Source: Bacteroidales bacterium
GTDB lineage: Bacteria; Bacteroidota; Bacteroidia; Bacteroidales; NBLH01
Reading direction: 5' to 3'
NCBI GenBank assembly: GCA_021647685.1
Contig: JAKIUH010000002.1
Span: forward strand, 1-42,842
Length of the DNA: 42,842 nucleotides
The translations under genes and the position numbers were made by a program. Shown one piece after another: positions 16,794 through 26,106 of this stretch; position 1 is the stretch's first letter, and each line of letters begins with the position of its first letter. The notes below the pieces were generated by a model. It was given only the letters and a program-made list of their open reading frames with translations. It was not told the origin of the DNA and ran no database searches.

Positions 16794-19121
16794 CTATAAT
16801 GCCACACCTTCCATAGATTTTTCCAACGCTCGTGCATGAGAAAGGAAATAATCTACATTCATCTCCTTAAAGTATAATAAGCCATGACTTACTCTTACCA
16901 TAGGACTTTTATTCAAATAAAAATAATCTTTACCCAATAATAATTGAATATCTTTCAATTGTTCTACCCATATTTTTTGAGTTAATGTACTAAATTTGCC
17001 ATCCAACATATAGCTTGGAAACGATGCATTTACTTGACTGATGTAACAGTTGGTAAATGCATTGTCCAAGACCGCCATTGCGTTTAATGAAACCGGAACA
17101 ATCACCTCTGCCTCAGCAGGATGAAAACGATACCAAACATTTCGGTATCCCCAGATTCGTAAATTTGATAAATCTTCTTCTTTACTCCACAAGCGAACAG
17201 CTTCGGCAATTGCTTGCAGTACTTTATAATGAGTATCCGGACCGCTGCCTTCCGGATCAAGAGCCAAACTAATTACCGTGGGTTTAATTTTTCGCAACAT
17301 TTCCAAAATAGGAATTACATCGCGTGTTCGTTCGGGTTGTTCTGTGAAAATATCTCCTGTATAGAAACCAAGTCGCATGTGATGTACATTTTTTACTTGT
17401 ACCCCAAAATGTGCCCAAACCAATTCCTCCTCAAACTCGCGTATCATTCCTTTGAGTTTTTGCACTTTTACAGGATTTTTTTGTCCATCATAACTCCTTT
17501 TTAAAACGGCAATTACATCATTAATGGTGTAGCGCAATTCATCTTTGTCTTTTACTTCGTAAATTTCAACAATAGCACGTACTACTCTATGGCATAAGCC
17601 CCTCCTCTGCCCTATCGGGTCTTGTGCCGCCACTTTGTTCAGATAATGATAAACATCTTTATCCCACTTGTATTTATATCCTGTTTCAAAAAAATCGCTG
17701 TAGTTTACCATTTCAATTTTACCAATATCCAAAAAATGTTTTGTATCGCGTAAAACATCAATTACAAAATGATTGGTAACTGCGGTAAAACCTGAAGTAA
17801 GTACAGTAAAATGAAAAACATTGCTTGCTTCACGCAACTGACGATTAATATGGGGAAGTATTCCTAACATAATATCATCATGGTGAGGTCCGGTATGGTA
17901 ATAAGTCTGTTCTTTTTCTCGCTGCATTCCTTTTTGCAGTTTTGCAGATATTGAGTCAATTACCGATTGAACAGTTTCTTCGTTTAAGCCGGGTATTAAT
18001 TTGCAATAACGGTCGCTTTTTAAGTCATTTAAAACCAAATGATGTCCGTACTTATCCAATCTTTTACAGAGGTTTATAACTGCCCGTTCAGTTTTTTCAT
18101 GTGTCCATTCTCCCTCTTCATAATACCTATCTAAGCTGTCGGTAAGGAAAGCTGCTGCACTTTTTGTGGTGTAAAAACGTGCAAAAGGCAATTTATGCAA
18201 TACCGTTGCCGGATATACATTGCTTGGCTCATTTTCCAAAGCATCTTTTACAACATTTGCTTTAGCTTCTCCGGCAGCAATTATTATTGCCGTAGCATCT
18301 TCTTTATAAGTAATGGTTTCTAAACCTATTGTTATTACCAAACGATTTTTTGAAATTTCAATACCTCCCAAATCGCCTGCAGCAACAGCCTGTGTTTCAA
18401 AGTTTGTAGAGGTCAGCCGTGTGGTTGAATAATGGTCAGACCCACGTGTATTGAAAGCAATGTGCCCATCGGGACCTATTCCGCCAAGGAAAAAACCAAT
18501 ACCGCCTAAATCACGAATTTTTTGTTCGTATTGTGTACACCAATCATCAATCATAAAGATTGATTTTTGTTGTAAACATTCTTCTTGATTTTTACAATCG
18601 CGATATCTTAATGATAAATCAACAATTGAATCAGGAAAAATTTCCGAAAAATGTTTTCCTTCTGCTAATGTAATTTCATCAGAATTAATCAATAATGCTT
18701 TATTTCGGTCTAATCCGAAAGCATCGATATAAAAATTATTAACATAGTTAAAAAAACTATTAGCTTGCTCGGATCGAATCGGGTAAAATTCATCAATTTG
18801 TACAAAATGCAAACCCGATAAATCCGGTTTTTTTTCAATAATTAAGCCGTATTTGGCTCTTACTTCCTTTGCTTGTTTTGTGTTCCAGTTTTCAAGCATA
18901 AACTGTGTCCACTTTATGAAGTGTTCGGGAGTTTTTCCGGTAGGAAGACTTATTACTCCATTTTGATTTTCGGACATCCATTCTAAAAACCTAAGGGCTG
19001 TAAAAAGTCCTAGTTTAGGAAAGTTTTCAACGGTTATGTAGGGCATGCGAGTAGTCATTTTTTTCATGCCCGATAACTCAAAGAATTTTTTTTCTACTGA
19101 TGAAAAGTTTGAAATGTTCAT
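16794..19121 (-). CDS. nagB: Glucosamine-6-phosphate deaminase (NagB)-LmbE fusion
   Basis: A 775-aa two-domain protein. Residues 30-330 match NagB/6-phosphogluconolactonase-type isomerases: SLPTGKTP (58-65), QIDEF (108-112) and GGIGPDGHIAFN (213-224). NagB converts glucosamine-6-phosphate to fructose-6-phosphate and ammonia. Residues 405-765 resemble a LmbE/PIG-L deacetylase. It has GPHHDDIMLG (411-420), corresponding to the metal-binding HxDD motif, and a later GPDTHYKV with a further His. Such fusions are known in Bacteroides and relatives. They may combine N-deacetylation with deamination, but that activity is inferred. The usual Glu after DD is Ile here. The gene follows susD by 66 bp, with a hairpin between. 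Confidence 0.88.
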   Translation of the reverse strand: MNISNFSSVEKKFFELSGMKKMTTRMPYITVENFPKLGLFTALRFLEWMSENQNGVISLPTGKTPEHFIKWTQFMLENWNTKQAKEVRAKYGLIIEKKPDLSGLHFVQIDEFYPIRSEQANSFFNYVNNFYIDAFGLDRNKALLINSDEITLAEGKHFSEIFPDSIVDLSLRYRDCKNQEECLQQKSIFMIDDWCTQYEQKIRDLGGIGFFLGGIGPDGHIAFNTRGSDHYSTTRLTSTNFETQAVAAGDLGGIEISKNRLVITIGLETITYKEDATAIIIAAGEAKANVVKDALENEPSNVYPATVLHKLPFARFYTTKSAAAFLTDSLDRYYEEGEWTHEKTERAVINLCKRLDKYGHHLVLNDLKSDRYCKLIPGLNEETVQSVIDSISAKLQKGMQREKEQTYYHTGPHHDDIMLGILPHINRQLREASNVFHFTVLTSGFTAVTNHFVIDVLRDTKHFLDIGKIEMVNYSDFFETGYKYKWDKDVYHYLNKVAAQDPIGQRRGLCHRVVRAIVEIYEVKDKDELRYTINDVIAVLKRSYDGQKNPVKVQKLKGMIREFEEELVWAHFGVQVKNVHHMRLGFYTGDIFTEQPERTRDVIPILEMLRKIKPTVISLALDPEGSGPDTHYKVLQAIAEAVRLWSKEEDLSNLRIWGYRNVWYRFHPAEAEVIVPVSLNAMAVLDNAFTNCYISQVNASFPSYMLDGKFSTLTQKIWVEQLKDIQLLLGKDYFYLNKSPMVRVSHGLLYFKEMNVDYFLSHARALEKSMEGVAL

Positions 19122-19157
19122 ATTTAATTGTTGCTGTTATTATAAAATTTAAAAATT

Positions 19158-19178
19158 GGGCAGGCTCTTTGCCTGCCC
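19158..19178 (-). terminator. Stem-loop between susD and nagB
   Basis: A perfect 8-bp GC-rich stem (GGGCAGGC/GCCTGCCC) with a 5-nt loop. On the minus strand it is followed by an A/T-rich stretch (AATTTTTAAATTTT). It lies 9 bp after the susD stop. It is a probable terminator or attenuator that lowers expression of nagB relative to susCD. Confidence 0.7.
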
Positions 19179-19187
19179 TTAAAAAAA

Positions 19188-20900
19188 TTATTTTTGCCAC
19201 CAAAGTTTTGTGTTTTGCACATCAGAACCTTGACGATTAATTGCTTCTTGTAAATTTGAACCGTTTGTATTATAAGCAGAACTACCGTAGCGCATACGCG
19301 TAGGATAATCTCCATTTATATCACCTAATCCAAAAATTATCGGGTCATTTACTCCTTGACTTAATTCAGTGGGATAACCTGTTTTACGAACAATAGCCCA
19401 TGCTTCAAAACCGTCGGTGTATTTGCCAATCCATCGTTGTACTGCAATTCTTTCCATTTGCTGATCTTGCGATAATCCGGTAATATTTCCCCAAGATGAT
19501 GTAGCTAAATAATTATCAATTGCAGCATCATCAACTCCCCATAGTTTCATTTCTTGACGGATACCTTCTTGATATGCAGCATTTGCATCACCGGAAGCTT
19601 GACCAAGAACAATGGCTTCTGCTTTTAACAAAGATGCTTCACCGGAAGTTAAAATTAACTCAGGAAATGGTTTTTTACCTTGATTCTTTTGCTGATATAC
19701 CCATTCAGAAGGTTTACTCCAAAATTCAGCTCTAACATAAGTTTTTATATCAGCATTTAATCGTGTTGGTTGACCAATGTAATAAGTATTTGCAGGTATA
19801 TCAAACTTTACGCTGTCTTGTCCGTATTCAGTGTAAAAGTTTGTATTTCCAATAGCATCAGCAATAGCATCACGTAAAAAGTGCATACGGTCGAAAAAGT
19901 TATCGTAACCATCTTGATTATCAGCAGCATCCGGTCTGGTAAATACAAAAGTACCCCCTTCGGCAGGTTGTGCATATTTTTCTAATCGAGGATCGTTATT
20001 ATCGCGTAAATAGTCAATTAATGTTTTGCTAAGTCTCCATCCGGAGCCGCCATCGGGTCCGCAGCAATACCATACATCACCATAACAAGCACTTCCCCAT
20101 TGAGAAATTTCTTCATCTTTAATTAAAAGTACGTTATCACTTTCACCGGATAATAATGGATTGCTTAAAGCTTCCTGAATAGCAGTACTTGAAAAATCAT
20201 CACCTGTGGCACCGTGTGCACGCAAAGCAATTCTAAGTTTCAAGGAGTTGGCTAATCTTTTCCATTTCTGCAAATCACCATTACAGTATAGGTCATTTTC
20301 TCCTAAATCATTTACTCCATCACCGGTGCGCTCGTTATCACCAATAATTTGCATAGCTTTATCTAAATCGGCTATAATACCTTTGTAGATATCTTTTTGA
20401 GCATCAAATTTTGGCAATGTTATATCAGGATCGGCAGCTTGTGAATAAGGAATATCTCCAAACACATCTGTGTACATTTGAAAATATAAACCTTTCATAA
20501 TTAATCCTGTAGCATACATTAGTTCGTTTTCAAAATCACCACCTTTGTCAGTTAGTCTCATAAAATTATCTAACTGACCTAAGTATCCTGCAAGCCAATC
20601 CCATGTAGCATCAGTATAACCTGAATGATAGGAATATCCTAATTCATCAGACCACCAAATTTGATGATTTCCAAAACATACTTGACCGGAATACCTGTCC
20701 ATATGAATTAAATGCGCTCTCCAATAAGGATAACGATTTGGAGCATAAAGATTAAATTGAGGATTCGTAATGAAATACCGTGCACTTGCCTCCTCCTTCG
20801 TAACCGCATTTGGGTCTTTATTTATTTTGGTGAAATCATCCGTACATGAACTCAAACCAAATACGATTATCAATCCTAATAATATTGTGATTTTTTTCAT
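19188..20900 (-). CDS. SusD/RagB-like outer-membrane lipoprotein
   Basis: A 570-aa surface lipoprotein that binds glycans and closes the lid of its SusC partner. The signal peptide ends in LSSC (Cys19). The start has FTKINKDPNAVT, typical of the SusD-like_2 group. TPR-like helices follow, with the conserved MYTDVFGDIPYSQA (near 145), LKLRIALRAHG and ASLLKAEA segments and the late QWIGKYTDGFEAW region. The sequence is uninterrupted and ends in the usual C-terminal region. It starts 12 bp after the susC stop, so the pair is co-transcribed. The substrate cannot be read from sequence; neighbours suggest an amino-sugar-containing glycan. Confidence 0.92.
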   Translation of the reverse strand: MKKITILLGLIIVFGLSSCTDDFTKINKDPNAVTKEEASARYFITNPQFNLYAPNRYPYWRAHLIHMDRYSGQVCFGNHQIWWSDELGYSYHSGYTDATWDWLAGYLGQLDNFMRLTDKGGDFENELMYATGLIMKGLYFQMYTDVFGDIPYSQAADPDITLPKFDAQKDIYKGIIADLDKAMQIIGDNERTGDGVNDLGENDLYCNGDLQKWKRLANSLKLRIALRAHGATGDDFSSTAIQEALSNPLLSGESDNVLLIKDEEISQWGSACYGDVWYCCGPDGGSGWRLSKTLIDYLRDNNDPRLEKYAQPAEGGTFVFTRPDAADNQDGYDNFFDRMHFLRDAIADAIGNTNFYTEYGQDSVKFDIPANTYYIGQPTRLNADIKTYVRAEFWSKPSEWVYQQKNQGKKPFPELILTSGEASLLKAEAIVLGQASGDANAAYQEGIRQEMKLWGVDDAAIDNYLATSSWGNITGLSQDQQMERIAVQRWIGKYTDGFEAWAIVRKTGYPTELSQGVNDPIIFGLGDINGDYPTRMRYGSSAYNTNGSNLQEAINRQGSDVQNTKLWWQK

Positions 20901-20912
20901 CTTTTTTAAACT

Positions 20913-23099
20913 TTAAAATTTAATATTTAGGTTGAAGCCAAAGCTTCTGGTTGTCGGCATATTATAATATAACATACCTTGTGCGAAGTTACTTGTACTG
21001 TAACTAGATTCAGGATCAAAATTTTCAATATCTTTCATTATGAAAAATAAATTACGTGCAATAAACCCAATAGAAACAGACTGGATAAAGTTTCCTTTGA
21101 TTACTGATTTTGGAAGTGAGTAAATTAAAGAAACTTCTCTTAAACGAATGTTTGTTTGGTCGTAAATATAATCTGCTGCTACACGGTTTTGCCAATATTC
21201 TTGACCTGTAATTGCATTTGTATTTGTTTCGTAAACAGGATTTTCAGATGTTCCCGTATTTACAACGCCATCAATGGTAACATCATTCTCACGATATTGT
21301 AAAGAACGCTTACTAACACCAAGTGCATCCATTGCAGCATCGGTACCTGAATAAAGTTGTCCGCCTATTCTAAAATCAATTAAAAAGTCTAATGAAAGAT
21401 TCTTGTAAGATAAAGTATTTTTTAAACCAGCCAACCAGTCAGGTTGATAGTTCCCTAATAATTGTTTTTCAGAAGCGGCAATGGGTCTTCCTGTAGCATC
21501 AACCACAATCTTTCCATTAGGGTCACGTTCATAAACAGTTCCCCAAATTTCACCAAACTGACCGCCAACAGTTGCTTGTACTACAACATTACCCGAATTA
21601 GTTGTACTAAAAATAAAGTTATCAATATCTTCTGCTAATTCAACTAAACGGTTATTATTCTTAGAAAAGTTAAAAGAAACTTCCCAACGGAAATCATTGC
21701 TAATTACAGGGGTTCCGCCAATCATAAATTCAGCTCCTTCGTTAACCATTAAACCAACATTTTCTCTGAATTTGTCATATCCGGTAGATGCAGGCACCGG
21801 AACGTCCATAATTAAGTCTTTTGATTCAATTTTATAATATGAGAAATCTCCAAATAAACGGTGGTTAAACATGCTAAACTCGATACCAATTTCGTTCGAA
21901 GTAGTTGTTTCCGGCTTAAGTTCAGGATTCATTTTAACTGAAGGACGACTCAAAGTTGTTAAACCTAAATAGCCTTCTTGTTGTAGGATATATGAATCTT
22001 CTAACTGATAGGGTGAAGTATCATTACCAACTTGTGCCCAACTTCCACGAACTTTAAATAAATCAAAGTTGTTTCCAAAAAACGGAATCATTTGATCTAA
22101 AAGTAAGGATAAGCTAACTGATGGGTAAAAATAAGACCAGTTATCTTCAGGTAAAGTAGAAGACCAATCATTACGTCCTGAAATATCAAGATAAATCATA
22201 TTCTTATACGAAATTGAAGCATTTCCATATAAAGAGTGAACTTTTTTCTCTTGTAAGGGACGATAATAAGGTTTTAAAATTTGTGCACTTTCAGTTGTTG
22301 GTTTTGTAGGGATTTTAAAATCTTCGCCATAAACACTTTGATAAATATAAGTATTGTACCTGGAATTTCCTCCAAGATTTACTGAAAGGTTAATATCAGA
22401 ACCTAAATCTTTGTTAAGCATTAAAAGAAAATCTGCATTTGTTTCCGTAACCGTGCGATCGCTATAATTAAATCTACCTGTTGCAAAAAACCAATGTCCG
22501 TAGTTATCAACTGTTTCAATACGTTGTGAAACACGGTCGGTACCAATACGTACAAAAGCTGATAACCAATCGGTAAATTCATATTGTGCTTTTGCAAATC
22601 CTTGAATACGATTTCTGGTATCATACCTTCTATCGTTATAAAGTATCCAATAAGGATTTCCACTTGACGATGACCAAGAGTTTACAGAATAATCTGTATT
22701 TTGATAGTCTCTTAAATCTTCAAAGTCTGTATTTCTGGGTGCTCCATATACATATGCCAAAATACCTTCTGTTCCTTGTGTTGCACGATTATTTGCTTCT
22801 TGTAGGAAATAGGTAACTTTAGCATCTAAACTTAGTTTACCCATCTTAGTACTTCCACGTAAATTAAAATTGTTTTTACGTAAATATGAATTTTCCAACA
22901 AACCATTTACATTATTGTTGGTATATGAAAAACGAACACTTGAATTTTCATTACCGGCATCAAGAGCTATTGTGTTAATATAGCTGTGACCGGTTCTAAA
23001 AAAATCTTTTACATTATCAGGCTGGGGACTAAAAGGTTTTGTTTCTCCATTCCAGTATAAACGATTTTGACCGTCCATTAGCTCCCCAAGAAGAACCAT
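20913..23099 (-). pseudogene. SusC/RagA TonB-dependent transporter, 3' part after frameshift
   Basis: This frame encodes the barrel of a SusC-type outer-membrane transporter. Homology begins at GELMDGQNRLYWNG and runs to the terminal strand NLNIKF. Family signatures include FFRTGHSYINTIALDAGNENSSVRFSYTNN, DISGRNDWSSTLP, LKPETTTSNEIGIE and the late NIRLREVSLIYSLP. The Met that opens this frame (23099) is probably not a real start, because the signal peptide and plug lie in the other frame. Joined with the upstream part, the protein would be about 1,030 aa, the normal SusC length. The remainder has no other stop or frameshift. This argues for a recent mutation, a phase-variable state or a sequencing error rather than an old pseudogene. 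Confidence 0.85.
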
Positions 23100-23997
23100 T
23101 AGCTCTTAAAGTAGCTAAATCTGTAGGAGTATCTCCAAGAGTTCCTTGTCCGTACTCATCTTGAAAAGCAGGTAATAATAATGGGTTTTCCCATACTGCT
23201 TGTGATGAAAAGTTAACACCCAGTCCTTTAGTCTTACGTCCTTTTTTTGTGGTAATAAGCACTACTCCGTTTGCAGCTCTTGAACCATAAAGTGCAGCAG
23301 CATTAGGACCTTTCAAAACTGAAATTGATTCAATATCATCAGGGTTCAAATCAGAAATACCGGTACCAAAATCAGAGCGTTTGTAGTTAGCGGTAGTTGA
23401 GCCGTCTGCCGAACCAAATCCTGAGTTGTCAATCGGGATACCATCTACTACATACAATGGTTGGTTGTTTCCTGTAAGTGAGTTGTTGCCTCGAATAATC
23501 ACACGTGTACCAGCTCCAACGCCACCTGTTGATTGGGTTAATGTTACCCCTGCAATCCTACCTGCTAATGAATTAACAACATTTGTTTCTTTTACTTTAG
23601 TGATTTCATCACCACTAACTTCGGTAACAGAATAGCCCAATGCTTTTTTCTCTTTTGAAATACCTAAGGCTGTTACCACCACGTCTTCAAGAGCCACATC
23701 AGATGTGTTTAGAGCAACATTAATTACTGTTTGGTTGCCTACTTGAACGGTTTTGGTTTCATAACCCAAAAAAGAAAAACTTAGAGAAGCATTGTTATCC
23801 GGAACTTTCAAAGAATAGTTACCATCCAAATCGGTAATGGTTCCTTGCGAAGTTCCAACAACAGCAATATTAACTCCGGGCAAAGGAGAGCCGTCAGAAG
23901 CATCTGTAACCTTTCCCGTAATTGTACGCTCCTGAGCGTACAAGCTGCTACTTAATGCAAATAAAAGCATTAAAGCAGAAATCACGATTTTTTTCAT
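23029..23997 (-). pseudogene. SusC/RagA TonB-dependent transporter, 5' part before frameshift
   Basis: The N-terminal part of the same SusC protein. Signal peptide at residues 1-21 (cut after LYAQ). A carboxypeptidase-regulatory-like domain spans 24-98 (TITGKVTDASDGSPLPGVNI, DLDGNYSLKVP). The TonB-dependent plug starts with LEDVVVTALGISKEKKALGYSV and contains RIAGV, IIRGNNSL, PLYVVDGIPID and SISVLKGPNAAALYGSRAANGVVLITTKKG. In-frame homology ends at SSWG (residues 302-305). The last 17 residues are out of frame. Adding two bases in the G run at 23084-23087 would give SSWGELMDGQ, which has the usual SWG-x2-MDGQ spacing of SusC proteins. The ROK regulator gene lies 84 bp upstream. Confidence 0.88.
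23084..23087 (-). other. Frameshift site in susC (G run)
   Basis: A run of four G on the coding (minus) strand, inside TTCTTGGGGAGC. The upstream frame gives SSWG and the downstream frame gives GELMDGQ. Six G would join them exactly, while loss of one G also restores the frame (SSWELMDGQ). The other downstream codons keep SusC homology, so the shift is confined to this point. Confidence 0.75.
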
Positions 23998-24043
23998 AAA
24001 GTTAAAGTTAGATTAATAATTACAATTAATAGAAAAAAATATA

Positions 24044-24067
24044 TGCTTGATTTTTTAAATCAAAGCA
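24044..24067 (-). terminator. Terminator of the ROK gene
   Basis: TGCTTTGATTT and AAATCAAGCA form a 10-bp stem with one bulge. On the minus strand it is followed by ATATATTTTTTT. It lies 15 bp after the ROK stop and before susC, so susC probably has its own promoter. Confidence 0.65.
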
Positions 24068-24081
24068 TTATAAATTTACTT

Positions 24082-25305
24082 TTATTTTTCAAATATATTT
24101 TCACTAACCATTGCAACAGCACCTAAAATATTCGCATTTGTTCCTAATTTAGATATTTGAATTTTGGTTTGATTTCTTAATTTAGGAATACTGTAATGAT
24201 TTAAAGCTTGCTCAATCGGAGTTAAAAGATATTGATTTGCTTCAGCAACTCTGCCTCCCAAAATAATCAGTTCAGGATTAAAAAGTTGAATCAAAGTGGC
24301 AATTCCTTTTCCTAATTCAAAGCCGACTTTTGCAATAATAGAGATTGCAAATTGGTCACCTTCATTTGCCGCTTCAATAATTGTTTTGGGTATTAATTCT
24401 TGTCCGTCAATAATTTTATGAGCGAGAATTGAATTTCTTCCTTGTGTAATCCCTTCTTTTGCTAAGCGAACCAATGCTGTACCGGAAGCAACTGTTTCCA
24501 AACAACCTTGCTTACCACATTGGCATAATAAACCATTTTCAACTAATGGTATATGACTAAACTCTCCTGCAAAACCGGAAGTACCTCTGTACAATTCTTT
24601 ATTAATAATCATTCCCAAACCAACACCCCAGCCAACATGTAGAACAAGAGTGTTTTTTGTTCCCTTTGCCAAACCATAACGATATTCGGCTAATGTTCTT
24701 GCATTTGCATCATTTTCAATATAAACCGGCAATTCAAATAAGTCCTCAAAACGTTTTGCTAAAGTGTTTTCGGCATCATAAAAATAAGTGTAATTAATAC
24801 CTTTCTCAGCATCAATTAAACCGGGCATATCTATGCCAACACCTATTAAACGTTCTCTATCAATTCCTGATTTGTTAATCAAATTATTAGCAAGCTGATA
24901 AATTTTATTAATTAAATTACTATTATCTTCCAGTAACAAAGGATAATTAATAAATTCTGATACATTTTCCAGCTTGGTGTTAAAAATACCGATTTTTGTC
25001 GTAAAGCGTCCAATATCAATACCCAAAATATAGAATACGTTATCTTGCAAACCATAAAGATTAGGTCTTCTACCACCGCTTGAATCACCTTGTCCTTGCT
25101 CTATAATAACATTTGCATTAATTAATTCGTTGATTATACTACTAATTGTTGGAATACTTGATTTAAGTTTTTTACTAATTTCAGCAGCCGATTTGGGACC
25201 ATGAAAATAAAGATACCTTACAATGCGTCTTTTTAGCAGATGTTTCTTTTTTTCCACATTGCTTAAAGATTTCAGCGTACTTTTTGGTTCAATTAAAAAA
25301 TTCAT
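24082..25305 (-). CDS. ROK-family transcriptional regulator (NagC-like)
   Basis: A 407-aa repressor-type ROK protein. An N-terminal winged helix-turn-helix spans about 22-80 (AAEISKKLKSSIPTISSIINELINANVI). The ROK domain follows from about 92 (YILGIDIGRFTTKIGIF). It includes ENDANA-type IENDANAR (Asp199), HVGWGVGLGMI, GEFSHIP (247-253, His251) and the zinc motif CQCGKQGCLE (Cys261, Cys263, Cys268). Family knowledge: NagC/Mlc-like proteins bind sugars or sugar phosphates and release DNA. Its place just upstream of susCD-nagB makes it the likely local regulator (inference). The glycine-rich ATP loop is not canonical (DIGRFTTK), so kinase activity is unlikely. It has its own promoter, leader and terminator. 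Confidence 0.93.
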   Translation of the reverse strand: MNFLIEPKSTLKSLSNVEKKKHLLKRRIVRYLYFHGPKSAAEISKKLKSSIPTISSIINELINANVIIEQGQGDSSGGRRPNLYGLQDNVFYILGIDIGRFTTKIGIFNTKLENVSEFINYPLLLEDNSNLINKIYQLANNLINKSGIDRERLIGVGIDMPGLIDAEKGINYTYFYDAENTLAKRFEDLFELPVYIENDANARTLAEYRYGLAKGTKNTLVLHVGWGVGLGMIINKELYRGTSGFAGEFSHIPLVENGLLCQCGKQGCLETVASGTALVRLAKEGITQGRNSILAHKIIDGQELIPKTIIEAANEGDQFAISIIAKVGFELGKGIATLIQLFNPELIILGGRVAEANQYLLTPIEQALNHYSIPKLRNQTKIQISKLGTNANILGAVAMVSENIFEK

Positions 25306-25356
25306 AATCGTTCAGGTCATAAATCGGTTCAAGTTAAACCTAAATTGAGCGATTAT
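25304..25356 (-). promoter_or_regulatory. Inverted repeat covering the ROK start codon
   Basis: ATAATCGTTCA (25304-25314) and TGAGCGATTAT (25346-25356) are inverted repeats, 10 of 11 matching, 31 nt apart. On the minus strand the proximal arm runs into the ATG. In DNA it could be an autoregulatory operator. In RNA it would place the start region in a stem. Either would control ROK synthesis. Confidence 0.5.
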
Positions 25357-25391
25357 AATCACTTATTTTAGATTTAAAATCAAAAACAGAA

Positions 25392-25422
25392 CAAAGATAA
25401 AATGAAATTTTTTAAAAAACAA
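25392..25422 (-). promoter_or_regulatory. Promoter of the ROK gene
   Basis: On the minus strand TATCTTTG (25392-25399) is a good -7 box, with TTG (25420-25422) 20 nt upstream as -33. It predicts a leader of roughly 80 nt before the start at 25305, which contains the inverted repeat. Confidence 0.6.
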
Positions 25423-26016
25423 CAAAACTTAATAAAAATTTTTAAAAAGTATTTCAATAATTATAATAATTTAATATAAGTTAATTATTATTTAACCATA
25501 AACCCGCAACTATCTCCTACTGCAAAGCCAAACAGAGCATCATTATTTGGAATGCTTGTTTTCGATACTCATCATAACTAATGCTATATTTGTGTGTATC
25601 AAAACTGCAATACGCCAGTACTAATGCTCATCTGCCAGTGGTCGAACAAGTTTTTTGGCTTTTCGCTACGAACATCAGAACAACTGACTCATGTGCTTTT
25701 ATAGTATTAATAATCAGCACATAATGGTATATCAGATTGGATTTAAGAATGAACCCTCTTTTGCACTAAAGGTGCAGGATAAAATAGCATTGGGCAAAGC
25801 CCGATGATTATTAATTACCATGCAAGCAAACACCAAAGATAGGTGCGGGATACAAATCTTTTTTATCCACAGATTAATCGGATTTACGCAGATTTTTACT
25901 TCGTAAAATTTATTTTTGGGGCTCATCTTAATTCCTTAAAGGTCAGTTGTTCTGAACATAGTTTTCAGATTTATGATTTAAAAAAAGCAAGCTGTTTTAA
26001 AACAACTTGCTTTATT
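25423..26016. other. Gene-free region with degraded repeat sequence
   Basis: No intact gene. On the minus strand, 25488-25562 is a 25-codon open stretch ending in NDALFGFAVGDSCGFMVK and stop. An overlapping frame upstream reads SISYDEYRKQAFQI. These look like frame-shifted coding debris or a transcribed repeat. I cannot name the origin. A perfect 14-bp inverted repeat (TCAGAACAACTGAC at 25675-25688, complement at 25942-25955) flanked by ACA on both sides encloses 253 bp. This suggests a decayed mobile element. A small hairpin (ATTGGGC-AAA-GCCCGAT) lies near 25789-25805. Confidence 0.4.
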
Positions 26017-26047
26017 CCTCATTATTATGCTTCGCATAATAATGAGG
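25984..26047 (-). terminator. Double hairpin terminator of the subtilase gene
   Basis: On the minus strand a perfect 14-bp hairpin (26017-26047, CCTCATTATTATGC, 3-nt loop) comes first. A second stem (AAAGCAAGTTGTTTT with AAAACAGCTTGCTTT, one mismatch, 25984-26013) follows it and runs into a T tract. Together they should end transcription from the subtilase gene. Confidence 0.75.
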
Positions 26048-26106
26048 GCAATTTTTCATAAGTACTGATGTAAACTTGTTAATTGGAAAATATAAATTAT
26101 CTGCTT

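Noticed and set aside
20913..23997. Programmed ribosomal frameshift in susC
   Set aside because: The junction has only GGGG and no slippery heptamer with a downstream pseudoknot, and SusC proteins are not known to use frameshifting. An indel is simpler.
25843..26061. 72-aa ORF before the subtilase terminator
   Set aside because: It reads through both hairpins and repeat debris, so it is unlikely to be coding.
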